Positions 1 to 7,855 of a stretch of DNA of 43,072 nt are shown piece by piece. The DNA lies in the NCBI GenBank assembly GCA_900756555.1, contig CAAEKP010000142.1, forward strand, positions 1 through 43,072, written 5' to 3'. The notes under the pieces were generated by a model. That model searched no databases and was not told the DNA's origin. It saw only the letters and a list, made by a program, of their open reading frames with translations. The position numbers and the translations under genes were made by a program. How positions within the stretch are numbered: the first letter of the stretch is position 1; each line of letters begins with the position of its first letter. This DNA is from Peptococcaceae bacterium. GTDB taxonomy: Bacteria > Bacillota > Peptococcia > Peptococcales > Peptococcaceae.

Positions 1-119
1 CCAGGGTTATCATTGCCGTAACCTTCCAGAAGGTTGATTGCACCCCAAATGCCAAGACCAGCACCAAGAGCAACGACGAGGGTCTGCAGAACGGTCACTG
101 CGCTGTTGAAGAATTCCAT
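1..119 (-). CDS. Maff2 family membrane protein, 3' part outside the window
   Basis: The 39 visible codons start MEFFNSAVTVLQTLV and continue with a glycine-rich hydrophobic helix ending in the LLEGYGNDNPG motif. This is the conserved N-terminus of the small Maff2 proteins of Firmicute conjugative elements, which are usually about 70 residues. They are thought to belong to the membrane part of the type IV secretion machine, but their exact role is not known. An AAGGAGG ribosome site lies 8 bases before the ATG. The gene follows the XRE-regulator gene but is separated from it by a strong terminator at 152-193, so it may have its own promoter or depend on read-through. The C-terminus is cut off by the window edge. 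Confidence 0.85.
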   Translation of the reverse strand, partial: MEFFNSAVTVLQTLVVALGAGLGIWGAINLLEGYGNDNP

Positions 120-151
120 AAAATTTTCCTCCTTAAGTTGTTTTGAAAATG

Positions 152-193
152 AAAAAAGCCCTCCGTTTATTCCGGTAAACCGGACGGAGAGCT
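152..193 (-). terminator. Intrinsic terminator overlapping the XRE regulator stop codon
   Basis: On the minus strand AGCTCTCCGT pairs with ACGGAGGGCT (10 bp with one G-U) around an inner CCGG/CCGG hairpin, followed by six T. The stem contains the end of the XRE reading frame. It would separate the replication/coupling operon from the Maff2 and downstream transfer genes. Confidence 0.75.
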
Positions 194-565
194 TGTATAG
201 GTGAGTTTCCACTCAAAGTATTCCTCTGCGGAGATCTCACCTGCATCGTATTTTGTTTTCATCGCTTCCCATTCTTTTATGCAATCATATATATCACCAC
301 CACCTTTCAATTCCTCCATCCAAAAGATGGACTGCATCATATCGTCACGGGACAAGCAAACCGTAGGGGAAAAAACCACAGGACTTACGCCAAGCACAGC
401 GGCCAGCCGATTGATAACGGCAGGTTTGGGAACTCGGCTTCCACGCTCATACTGAGCAATCCGTACATCAGCTGCGCTTTCTGGAAATCCCATCATCATA
501 CCAAGGTATTTCTGAGTCATTCCTCTGTGCTGTCTGATTCTTTTTATGCGTTGTCCTATCGTCAT
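167..565 (-). CDS. XRE-family helix-turn-helix transcriptional regulator
   Basis: The protein has 132 residues. Residues 1-65 form a Cro/C1-type HTH domain: IGQRIKRIRQHRGMTQ, then the recognition region, then YERGSRVPKP and the LAAVLGVSP helix typical of the family. The C-terminal half has no known domain and is acidic and aromatic-rich. The ATG at 565 is chosen because GAGGTG lies 7 bases upstream; a GTG two codons earlier overlaps the stop of the previous gene. The stop-start overlap shows co-transcription with the 568-888 gene. It probably regulates element genes, as small XRE proteins often do in conjugative elements, but its target is not visible here. Confidence 0.85.
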   Translation of the reverse strand: MTIGQRIKRIRQHRGMTQKYLGMMMGFPESAADVRIAQYERGSRVPKPAVINRLAAVLGVSPVVFSPTVCLSRDDMMQSIFWMEELKGGGDIYDCIKEWEAMKTKYDAGEISAEEYFEWKLTYTSSPSGLPE

Positions 566-567
566 TT

Positions 568-888
568 TCACACCTCGCTCGTTGCAAACTCCCGATAAAC
601 GGTTTCTTTTTTGGCTATCTTACGCCTAACAGCTTCGCTACCGGCAAGTTCCGGATTGTCCGCCTGAACCTTCTGGCGACTGCGGCGGACCGTTTCAAAG
701 CCGGGTAAGCCGTATTCCTTCATTTTCAAAAGAAAAACAGGAACCGTCATTGACTTCAAATCAATGCTGTTCCTGTTGGAAACGTGCTGAAGAACCATGA
801 GATACAAAACATTGTCATCGTCTCTGGCCTGTTGCTCCTGTGTCAGGATAGTCTTTACAATGGCAGAAACTGCTTTCAAATCATTCAA
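568..888 (-). CDS. Conserved hypothetical protein of conjugative elements
   Basis: This 106-residue, highly charged soluble protein has no family I can name. The C-terminal half is rich in Arg/Lys (VRRSRQKVQ, EAVRRKIAKKE), which suggests nucleic-acid contact. The first codon appears to be TTG: AAGGAG is 9 bases upstream of it and there is no better ATG. It lies between the coupling ATPase gene and the XRE regulator, within the same minus-strand operon (14-base gap upstream, 4-base overlap downstream). It is a real gene by its ribosome site and tight packing; function is unknown. Confidence 0.7.
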   Translation of the reverse strand: MNDLKAVSAIVKTILTQEQQARDDDNVLYLMVLQHVSNRNSIDLKSMTVPVFLLKMKEYGLPGFETVRRSRQKVQADNPELAGSEAVRRKIAKKETVYREFATSEV

Positions 889-902
889 GTGGTATCACTC
901 CT

Positions 903-2654
903 TTATTCAGACTCGACTACTTCAAATTCGTCATTGGCTTTCAGCTTTAGTCTGCGGCTGAGAAATTGTTCGATGTTAAACTCATTCTTCTTATCGTAGT
1001 CGGACGTGTATTTGTAATTCGGATGCTGTGTCAAGTCGTATTTATCAGACAAGAACGGTCTGACACCACGCAGTTGCAGGATGCACTTGCTGCCATCCAG
1101 CACCGCCAACTCGTCAATGGAAGCAAGGTCTTTACCAAGCTTCTGATAATTAGTACCGTAGGAGGGGCTGTTGCCTCGTGTATCCGATGTGTTAAATGTG
1201 TCTATGGTCTCTTTGCCCAGAGCCTGATTTAACTCCTTTAACGTGGTAGGCTCAGAGCCGCCCAAAAAGATCCTCGAATCCATGTTACCGATGATCGTAT
1301 CAGCATTGTCCTTATAGATAGCTTTCAGCTGTGACTGTGCCTGCAAAACAAGGCAAGCAGAAATTTCTCTGCTTCGGATTGTTGCTACCAGCTTTTCCAG
1401 ATTCGGAATTTGACCGATATTGGCTGCTTCGTCAATCAGGCAGCGCACATGAACAGGCAGCCTGCCGCCATAAACATCATCCGCTTTCTCACACAGAAGA
1501 TTGAATAGCTGAGTGTAGATCATGGAAATGAGAAAGTTAAAGGTTGCGTCTGTGTCCGACATGATAAGGAACAGTGCCGTTTTCTTATCGCCCAAGGTAT
1601 CCAACTGCAATTCATCGTAGGCCGTGATGTCACGAACCTCTTGAATATCAAACGGAGCCAGACGAGCACCGCAGGAAATCAGGATAGACTTTGCAGTTTT
1701 GCCGGCGGCTAATTTGTACTTCTTATACTGACGTACTGCAAAATGATTCGGCTTTTTCTTTTCCAGGGCTTCAAACATCAAATCAACAGGATTCTGGAAC
1801 TCCTCATCATCCTCACGAACTTCCATAGCATTCAGAAATTCAATTAGAGTAGAGAAATTCTGTTCTTCCACAGGAGCTTCGTAATGGATATATCCAATCA
1901 GAGCGCAATACAGAAGCGTTTCAGCTTTCGTCCAGAACTCATCACCGGCTTTACCATCACCTTTGGTATTGGCAATCAGCGTTGTCACCAGCTTCAAAAT
2001 ATCCTTTTCACCATGAATATAGGCGAATGGGTTATAGTGCATCGACTTTTTAAAGTTGATGGTATTGAATATCTTGATGACATATCCATGCTTCAGCAAA
2101 GCATTGCCGCATTCGATAACGATACTGCCTTTTGGGTCAGTCACAACATAGCTGGAATGCATTTGAAGCAGGTTTGGTTTCAGCCAAAAGCGGGTCTTAC
2201 CGGAACCACTGCCGCCGACAATTAGGACATTCTTGTTTCTGGCATTGGCAGGGTTCTTTGGACGATTTGACATCATCAATCGCTCCGTTTTGGTGAGAAT
2301 AATATTGTCCTCAAACTTCGGTGCCATGAACGGCTCAATATCTTTCGCTGTTCCCCAGCGGGCAGAACCATACTCAACATTGTGGCGAAACTTTTTTGCA
2401 TTCTTTCCTTTTATATAGACCGCTAAGCGCAGTCCTGCACCGCAAATCATGCCGACAAGTAAATCTGTCGGATGAAAACTTGGCATCGGATTAGAAAGAG
2501 CAAGGGGGAAGGCAGCAAAAAAGCCGAGGAGCTTTGCAGAGAAATCTGCCCCCTCGGCTAATCGCCACGCTTCACCTATGTTGGTTGCTACCAGTCCCAA
2601 AATGACATACGGAATATTCAAAAGAAGGAGCCGTTTTACATCTTTCTTACTCAT
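903..2654 (-). CDS. VirD4/TraG-family type IV secretion coupling ATPase
   Basis: The protein has 583 residues. Two N-terminal membrane segments (about residues 8-25 and 65-82) precede the cytoplasmic NTPase. Walker A is GGSGSGKT at about 148-155 and Walker B is VRCLIDEAANIG at about 404-415; the VVTDPKGS motif typical of TraG/VirD4 lies near 170. Coupling proteins bring the relaxase-DNA complex to the mating channel at the inner membrane. The ATG overlaps the TGA of pcfB, giving translational coupling; a GTG one codon earlier has better spacing to GGAG, so the exact start is uncertain. Length and motif order match the Firmicute conjugative-element members. It is intact. Confidence 0.95.
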   Translation of the reverse strand: MSKKDVKRLLLLNIPYVILGLVATNIGEAWRLAEGADFSAKLLGFFAAFPLALSNPMPSFHPTDLLVGMICGAGLRLAVYIKGKNAKKFRHNVEYGSARWGTAKDIEPFMAPKFEDNIILTKTERLMMSNRPKNPANARNKNVLIVGGSGSGKTRFWLKPNLLQMHSSYVVTDPKGSIVIECGNALLKHGYVIKIFNTINFKKSMHYNPFAYIHGEKDILKLVTTLIANTKGDGKAGDEFWTKAETLLYCALIGYIHYEAPVEEQNFSTLIEFLNAMEVREDDEEFQNPVDLMFEALEKKKPNHFAVRQYKKYKLAAGKTAKSILISCGARLAPFDIQEVRDITAYDELQLDTLGDKKTALFLIMSDTDATFNFLISMIYTQLFNLLCEKADDVYGGRLPVHVRCLIDEAANIGQIPNLEKLVATIRSREISACLVLQAQSQLKAIYKDNADTIIGNMDSRIFLGGSEPTTLKELNQALGKETIDTFNTSDTRGNSPSYGTNYQKLGKDLASIDELAVLDGSKCILQLRGVRPFLSDKYDLTQHPNYKYTSDYDKKNEFNIEQFLSRRLKLKANDEFEVVESE

Positions 2655-3136
2655 CACAGATCACGCTCCTGTTTCTTCTCACGCACTTTTTTCGGGATGG
2701 ATGCTACCAACGCTTTGAGTTTATTCAGTTGCTTCAGAACACTGGGACGCTTATCCTTGGTCATTGCTTTCGCCTGATACTCTTTGCAGATTGCATCCAA
2801 TACATCAGCGTCTTTTGCACGGACAAAAACGAGATAGCGGGGAGGATCGACAGATTTATCTTTCCTCACGGCAAAATCCACACCGTATTTCTTTGCAAGC
2901 CGTTCAAAATCCTTGATACCGCTTTTGTCAATTTCGACATTGGTTGCACCCTGATTTTGGCCCAGCAGTTCTTTGACCGTCTGCTTTCCATGCGTTTTTG
3001 TGTCCTTGGCTTTATGAGCCTTAACTTTTTCTCTGTGCTGTAAATACTTACGCACACCTGCAACGATACTTCGGCCAGTCAATTTTGTCGTACTGATGGC
3101 AAGATTTATCGTCCTGTTTTCTACTTCTTCCTGCAA
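2654..3136 (-). CDS. pcfB: PcfB-like protein (DUF3801)
   Basis: The protein has 160 residues. It starts QEEVENRTINLAIST, the conserved opening of PcfB/DUF3801 proteins, and continues with the VDFAVRKD...YLVFVRAKD strand region and a lysine-rich C-terminus. In Enterococcus pCF10, PcfB takes part in substrate recruitment to the PcfC coupling protein; the same pairing is seen here, with the VirD4 gene directly downstream and overlapping. The start is a TTG at 3136, 9 bases after GAAGGAGG; no ATG lies in the right place. The upstream gap to the DUF4313 gene is 48 bases. Confidence 0.85.
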   Translation of the reverse strand: MQEEVENRTINLAISTTKLTGRSIVAGVRKYLQHREKVKAHKAKDTKTHGKQTVKELLGQNQGATNVEIDKSGIKDFERLAKKYGVDFAVRKDKSVDPPRYLVFVRAKDADVLDAICKEYQAKAMTKDKRPSVLKQLNKLKALVASIPKKVREKKQERDL

Positions 3137-3184
3137 GTAAATCAACCTCCTTCCGCAAGAAGATGTTGCTGTAACGGATTGTGG

Positions 3185-3613
3185 TTATCGCTCTATCTCC
3201 CGATTCTTCTGTTTTCTCTTTACAGGCTCCTTTTCAGGAATACCATGAGCAGCCTTAAACTCCGTAACACCTTTCGGGTCAAAGTCTTTCAGCTTATCCA
3301 AGTCAAAAGCAACGACAGCATACCTACCGTAACCGGACTGGACTGTGTAGGGAAGCACTTTACCCAGCTTGTTTTCTTTGATGAAATTCAGGGCATCTTT
3401 GCTGATGTCCCCGTTAATGAATGCTTCATTAGGCTCCAGCGAATACTGAGGGATGTTGACCGTCATATCAGCAAAGGGTTCTGGGCCATCTTCACCATGG
3501 TCAATCATTCCAATGTACAATCTGTCGCCATACTGATAGCGATTGACGTGGAGAGAAATTGTCTCATCTCCAAACTGCCATTTGAATGGGACTTTCTTAG
3601 GTTCGTTTTCCAT
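3185..3613 (-). CDS. DUF4313 family protein
   Basis: The 142-residue soluble protein carries a region with WQFGDETISLHVNRYQYG near the N-terminus and GYGRYAVVAFDLDKL near residue 100, a pattern I associate with the DUF4313 proteins of Firmicute conjugative elements. The C-terminus is strongly basic. The ATG at 3613 is preceded by GGAGGAGAACAG, a strong site; the frame stays open upstream but that part overlaps the previous gene. Function is unknown. It belongs to the accessory set between parB and pcfB in these elements. Confidence 0.75.
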   Translation of the reverse strand: MENEPKKVPFKWQFGDETISLHVNRYQYGDRLYIGMIDHGEDGPEPFADMTVNIPQYSLEPNEAFINGDISKDALNFIKENKLGKVLPYTVQSGYGRYAVVAFDLDKLKDFDPKGVTEFKAAHGIPEKEPVKRKQKNREIER

Positions 3614-3632
3614 CTGTTCTCCTCCAATCAAC

Positions 3633-3944
3633 TTATCTCGCCTGTTCCTTGTGGTCGTAATAAAGATTTCCTTTTGCGACACGGGCATGGCTAATGATTT
3701 TGATGTGACCTTTTTCCTGATTTTCTAACGCTTTCTGATAGCCTGCTTCAGCTAAAAATAAGCGGGTGCGTTCACCTTTGCAGCCGACAGGGGAATCATG
3801 TGTCAACACATCGAAAATAATCATGTGCTTTGTATTTTCGTCAAAACGAGCCAAGTCCATATAAGAATGCCCGTGATACTCTTTTGCGCCTGCTTTCAAA
3901 CGCATTTCTTCCATCATTTCACCGATGGTTTTTCCTCCAGCCAT
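3633..3944 (-). CDS. Hypothetical protein, element-associated
   Basis: The protein has 103 residues and no signal peptide or membrane segment. It contains a short HSYMDLARFDENTKHMIIFD strand-helix region and a basic C-terminal end. I do not recognise the family. The ATG at 3944 sits 6 bases after GGAGG, while a TTG two codons earlier directly abuts the ribosome site and is unlikely. The stop is 19 bases before the DUF4313 start, so the two are probably co-translated. Similar small proteins occur beside DUF3846 genes in conjugative elements. Confidence 0.65.
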   Translation of the reverse strand: MAGGKTIGEMMEEMRLKAGAKEYHGHSYMDLARFDENTKHMIIFDVLTHDSPVGCKGERTRLFLAEAGYQKALENQEKGHIKIISHARVAKGNLYYDHKEQAR

Positions 3945-3956
3945 AGACAACCTCCT

Positions 3957-4598
3957 TCACAGCACATCTCGATCAGGAGCAGATTTCTTTGGCATAGGCT
4001 CAGTCTTATCGAGAGAATCCGTCTTGCGCACTTTATCTTCAGGAACCGGCAATGCCATAATGCTACGTCCCAAACGGATATACATTTCAGGCTGATGAAA
4101 GTGTTCTTCATACTTCTTCATCAGTTCAGGGGACAGAGAGCCAAAATTCTCTTCGGTAAGCCCGGTCACAAGAAAATCACCGGCAAGAATATCGTAAATC
4201 TCGCCATCTTCGCCTCTCAGACTTCGGTTCAACTCGCTGCCATTAAACTTACCTTCCTCATTGCAGATAATGGCTACTGGATCATTGAACGGATATACCG
4301 CTTCAATATCACCTCCGACAGCCGCCTGCAAATCTTCCAGTTCACACCCTATTTTCACCTTCTGGGGATACATAAACGGTTTAATCAGAAGAACATCCAT
4401 CGTAGCTTTCTGCTCCTGCTGAATTTCACGTTCTGCCTGAATTGAGAAATTGACGCCGGTAAAATTCTCAGCATCCAGAACGTATTCGGAGTTGAAGTAA
4501 GCCTTTCTCACGGCTTCTTCTGCGTCCTCACGGGACTCGGCTACAACCGAAACTGTCTTTTCCAGCGTTTCTTTAATGTTGATGTCAAATTCTTTCAT
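3957..4598 (-). CDS. DpnD/PcfM-like N-terminus with DUF3846 domain
   Basis: The protein has 213 residues. Residues 1-50 (KEFDINIKETLEKTV... with EDAEEAVRKAYFNSEYVL) resemble the DpnD/PcfM-like domain. Residues about 68-165 (LLIKPFMYPQKVKIG, YPFNDPVAIICNEEGKFNG, ILAGDFLVTGL) fit DUF3846, common in conjugative elements and related phages. The last 30 residues look disordered and charged. The ATG at 4598 is chosen because GGAGG is placed 7 bases upstream. Biochemical role is unknown. The gene lies 12 bases from its downstream neighbour, inside the accessory operon. Confidence 0.75.
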   Translation of the reverse strand: MKEFDINIKETLEKTVSVVAESREDAEEAVRKAYFNSEYVLDAENFTGVNFSIQAEREIQQEQKATMDVLLIKPFMYPQKVKIGCELEDLQAAVGGDIEAVYPFNDPVAIICNEEGKFNGSELNRSLRGEDGEIYDILAGDFLVTGLTEENFGSLSPELMKKYEEHFHQPEMYIRLGRSIMALPVPEDKVRKTDSLDKTEPMPKKSAPDRDVL

Positions 4599-4616
4599 TC
4601 TGCATACCTCCAATCT

Positions 4617-5543
4617 TTATAACTTCTCGAAAAGCCATTCCACCATGATTTCTATTGCTTCTACAGAACAGCCGTTGCTAATTTCGTGAATAAGATCGTG
4701 TCTGGCATCAGGCAGCAAATACATCTGTACATCAGTAATACCTGCTCTCTTCATATTGTCTTTGACACGTTGAACTCCTTTGCCAAAGTCACCAACGGGG
4801 TCATCCGTGCCGGACAAAAGAAAAACAGGCATATCCCTGTTCCACTTTTTATAAGTGTGAGGGTTGCCTGTACGCTTCATAGCATCTAACAGCTGATAGA
4901 ATAAGCCTGCCGAGATTTCTTTTCTACAATGCAAATCTGCACCATAAAGGGCAAGCTGTTCTTCATCAGCACAGAGCCAATCAAAGGGCGTTTTGTTTGG
5001 AGCAAATTTCTGATTGTAATTTTCAAAGGACATTTTCCTGACCCTTGGTGTAGAACTGTCAAAACCGTGGAGCTTGATTTCTTTTTTTATCATCTGCATC
5101 AGAATATAAAGCAGCACTCCAGGCTGATCGCCGGTTCCCATGATGATGGCTCCATCGACTTTATCTTTGTAAAAGCCCAGGAAGTCACGCAGTAAAAAAG
5201 AGCCAAGAGAAAAGCCCAACATAAAGTGCGGCGTGTCGGGAAACCTGCTCTCAAGCTCCAAGTAAAAGAGGTGCATATCATGCAGGCTGTAACTCCAGCC
5301 GTTCTTTCCGAAAGAAGCGCAAACCTGATCTCCGCCATTCAGCCCGTGTCCTCTCAGATCAAAACCCGCAACAGCAATGCCGTAAGCCGCCATTTCTTCT
5401 GCCAGTTCTGCGTAGCGCCCTATATGCTCTGTCATGCCATGCGTAATTTGCAGTATCATGCAGGGCGGACCATCGGGAGACCAGATGACACCCGGCAGCA
5501 TCACACCGTTTGTTCCGATAAATCGGATTGCTTCAACATTCAT
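4617..5543 (-). CDS. Alpha/beta hydrolase (serine aminopeptidase S33 / monoacylglycerol-lipase-like)
   Basis: The protein has 308 residues and the full alpha/beta hydrolase pattern: the oxyanion-hole HGMTEH near residue 36, FDLRGHG near 62, nucleophile elbow GFSLGS near residue 110, an acid in SGTDDPVG near 245, and the catalytic His in DARHD near 282. This matches the serine-aminopeptidase-S33 group, whose members act on lysophospholipids, monoglycerides or related esters. There is no signal peptide, so it acts in the cytoplasm. AAGGAG lies 7 bases before the ATG at 5543. It sits between parB-side genes and DUF3846, so it is carried by the mobile element; its role there is unknown. Confidence 0.85.
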   Translation of the reverse strand: MNVEAIRFIGTNGVMLPGVIWSPDGPPCMILQITHGMTEHIGRYAELAEEMAAYGIAVAGFDLRGHGLNGGDQVCASFGKNGWSYSLHDMHLFYLELESRFPDTPHFMLGFSLGSFLLRDFLGFYKDKVDGAIIMGTGDQPGVLLYILMQMIKKEIKLHGFDSSTPRVRKMSFENYNQKFAPNKTPFDWLCADEEQLALYGADLHCRKEISAGLFYQLLDAMKRTGNPHTYKKWNRDMPVFLLSGTDDPVGDFGKGVQRVKDNMKRAGITDVQMYLLPDARHDLIHEISNGCSVEAIEIMVEWLFEKL

Positions 5544-5590
5544 GTGATTTCTCCTTTTCTTTAAATGAAAAATGCGACAATCCATGAGAA

Positions 5591-6106
5591 TTACATCTCA
5601 TAAATCGTCGCTTCATGCTCCCACACAGGTACACAGGCTTCATCCAGCTTACAGATGAGTTCTTCAGGAGAAAAGAACAGATCATCCGCTTCCTCAACAA
5701 TTCCCACCAGTGAGCGATATTCGGTTTCGTAGATCACTCCATCGTCATGTTTCATACGAACCGAATGAACTACCGCAAAATTGCCTTCTTCCATGAGCCA
5801 AAGCTCTGTGTCATACCAGATCTCCGAATTGTTGTCCACAGTGGCTGACTCATTCTCCTTGTAAATGAGAATGGCAGACTCGGTGAACAGCGGCTTGCCA
5901 CGATACTTAAAGCCCATTGAATAGTTACAATCTACCTTATACTGATACACAGTCTCCGCTTTGTCTCTCAAAGCCTGGGCAACATCGTGCAGACACAGAC
6001 TGTCCGCACTTACCGCCTCGTCATCGTCACAGCATTCGTAGTCCTCATCATCAAAAAGGCCCAACAGCCAATCCAACGCTTTTACCATATCTTTTTCTCT
6101 AAACAT
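5591..6106 (-). CDS. Hypothetical acidic protein, element-associated
   Basis: The protein has 171 residues and is strongly acidic (for example DDEDYECCDDDEAVS near residue 20 and an EEADDLFFSPEEL stretch near 140). No signal peptide or membrane helix is seen and I do not recognise a family. The low isoelectric point could suit a protein that binds basic surfaces, but this is speculation. It begins 7 bases after the stop of parB, with AAGGTAAGG-like bases upstream of the ATG, so it is part of the same transcript as repA-parA-parB. Confidence 0.65.
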   Translation of the reverse strand: MFREKDMVKALDWLLGLFDDEDYECCDDDEAVSADSLCLHDVAQALRDKAETVYQYKVDCNYSMGFKYRGKPLFTESAILIYKENESATVDNNSEIWYDTELWLMEEGNFAVVHSVRMKHDDGVIYETEYRSLVGIVEEADDLFFSPEELICKLDEACVPVWEHEATIYEM

Positions 6107-6113
6107 CTTTACC

Positions 6114-7031
6114 TTACCTTTCCATACTTCGATCTCGCTTTTTCTGCCACTGTTCCAACAGCTGAATGATTTTTTCTTCCATTTGCTTGCTGGTATATGA
6201 CTTTGGAAAATACTTTCTCAACGAATCCGTCTTGAACGTAACCTTGTCCAGCTCGCCTTTCTTAACCTCGTTCATAATCTCGCACATTGCGTCCAGCGTA
6301 CATTCACCGGACTGCGCCAGCTTTTTAATTCTCTGAGCCTGAGAGAGAGAAGGGGCTGCCTGGGCATAATCCATGGCTTCTATAAATTGTTCCTGCTCCT
6401 CTCTGGCAAGATACGAGAGTTCCACAGCCGGATTAAATTTAATCTGCCCGGTATCTACCATATCCAGTAATTGCGGCACAAGCTCAGTTAAACGAATATA
6501 GCGCCGAACCGTGTCTCCGCTGATACCCTCCTTTTGACCGACTTCATCATCGCTTCTCGACTTCGACGCAACTTGCGGCGAAGTTGTTTTGCCCTGATGT
6601 TTGATAGCATCCATTTTCATTCGGTACGCAAAAGCACGTTCGCTCGGCAACAGCTGTTCTCTTTGGAGATTAGAATCAACCATCAGAATTATGGCTGCAT
6701 CATCATCCATCTCACGAACAATAACCGGCATGGTCTCTTTACCTGCCAGTTCCGAAGCGTGATGTCGTCTGTGACCGGATATAATCTCATAGCCGCCATC
6801 CGGATCAGGTCTTGCAATAGCCGGTGTTAAAACGCCGTATTCTTTGATGCTCTCGACCGTTTTCTCCATTTCCTCGTCATCCACTACTCGGAACGGATGA
6901 CCTTCAAAGGGGTGCAACTCGGAGAGAGGAATTTCCTGCACTTGTTCTCGCTGGGCATCTGCCCTTGACTGATCGGTAGAAAAAATATCATCGTAACTGC
7001 TCAAGCTGATGTTTGCGTTTTTTCTCGGCAT
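6114..7031 (-). CDS. parB: ParB/RepB/Spo0J family partition protein
   Basis: The protein has 305 residues. A ParB/Srx-type N-terminal nuclease-like fold includes ISGHRRHHASELAG at about residues 84-97 (the GxxRxxA-type motif that binds CTP in ParB proteins) and MVDSNLQREQLLPSERAFAY, followed by a KorB-like HTH with GISGDTVRRYIRLTELVP near residue 170. It should bind a centromere near the element origin and load onto DNA with ParA as partner. The start ATG, after AGGAGG, lies inside the end of parA (44-base overlap). This supports a plasmid-like stable maintenance step for the excised circular element. Confidence 0.93.
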   Translation of the reverse strand: MPRKNANISLSSYDDIFSTDQSRADAQREQVQEIPLSELHPFEGHPFRVVDDEEMEKTVESIKEYGVLTPAIARPDPDGGYEIISGHRRHHASELAGKETMPVIVREMDDDAAIILMVDSNLQREQLLPSERAFAYRMKMDAIKHQGKTTSPQVASKSRSDDEVGQKEGISGDTVRRYIRLTELVPQLLDMVDTGQIKFNPAVELSYLAREEQEQFIEAMDYAQAAPSLSQAQRIKKLAQSGECTLDAMCEIMNEVKKGELDKVTFKTDSLRKYFPKSYTSKQMEEKIIQLLEQWQKKRDRSMER

Positions 7032-7815
7032 TGTCCAACACCTCCTTTGTCAGCACCCTATAGGCATCAGCGACTTTTCCTTTCGGGTCATGCCTAAAAA
7101 TACTGGTTCCTTCTGCACTGATTTCCTCTGCACGGACTGAACGGGGAATATCCGTCTTGTAAACTTTCAGCTTTCCGCCGTAATTCTCACGAATCAGATT
7201 GCTAATGTCTTTTGCATAGTTGGTACGGCTGTCCACCATAGTCAGAAGAATACCCTCGATTTTCAGCTTCGGATTTATCTGTCGCCTTACTTTGTTGATG
7301 GTCTGTAAAAGCTGCTCCAAGCCCTTTGCAGGCAAATAAGCTGCCTGAACCGGTATCAAAACATTGTCCGCCGCAGCCAGTGCATTCACGGTCAGCATTC
7401 CCAAAGAGGGCATACAATCCAGAAGAATGAAATCATAATTCTGTTTTACCGTATCCAAATACTGACGGAGGACTGTCTCACGGCTCATGGCGTTCACAAG
7501 GGAAACTTCCAAACCAGACAGCTCGATATTTGCAGGCATTAAATCTACGCCTTCAGGATGATGGAGGATACCTTCTCCTGGTTCAATGGGTTGTTCCATC
7601 AGCACCTTACCCATGAGATCTGACAAGGTAATAGGCAAATTATCAGGCACGGGATGTCCAAGGCTTATCGTAAGAGATGCCTGAGGATCTGCATCCACAA
7701 CCAGAACTTTTTTACCCTCCATTGCCAGACCGACACCCAAGTTCTCCGTGGTTGTCGTCTTGCCGGTGCCACCTTTCTGATTAACTACTGCCATGACGGT
7801 AGCTTTCTTTGCCAT
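6988..7815 (-). CDS. parA: ParA/Soj family partition ATPase
   Basis: The protein has 275 residues. The deviant Walker A motif KGGTGKTTTTENLG lies at about residues 13-26, Walker A' VLVVDADPQAS near 40, and Walker B FILLDCMPSLGMLTVNAL near 120. These are diagnostic of ParA/MinD-type ATPases that move ParB-DNA complexes over the nucleoid. GAGGTG is 7 bases before the ATG at 7815. The gene lies between repA and parB as in RepA_N plasmids and related integrative elements. It is full length and shows no defects. Confidence 0.95.
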   Translation of the reverse strand: MAKKATVMAVVNQKGGTGKTTTTENLGVGLAMEGKKVLVVDADPQASLTISLGHPVPDNLPITLSDLMGKVLMEQPIEPGEGILHHPEGVDLMPANIELSGLEVSLVNAMSRETVLRQYLDTVKQNYDFILLDCMPSLGMLTVNALAAADNVLIPVQAAYLPAKGLEQLLQTINKVRRQINPKLKIEGILLTMVDSRTNYAKDISNLIRENYGGKLKVYKTDIPRSVRAEEISAEGTSIFRHDPKGKVADAYRVLTKEVLDNAEKKRKHQLEQLR

Positions 7816-7855
7816 CACAAATCACCTCAACTTTCATCTTGAACTTCAAATTGCA

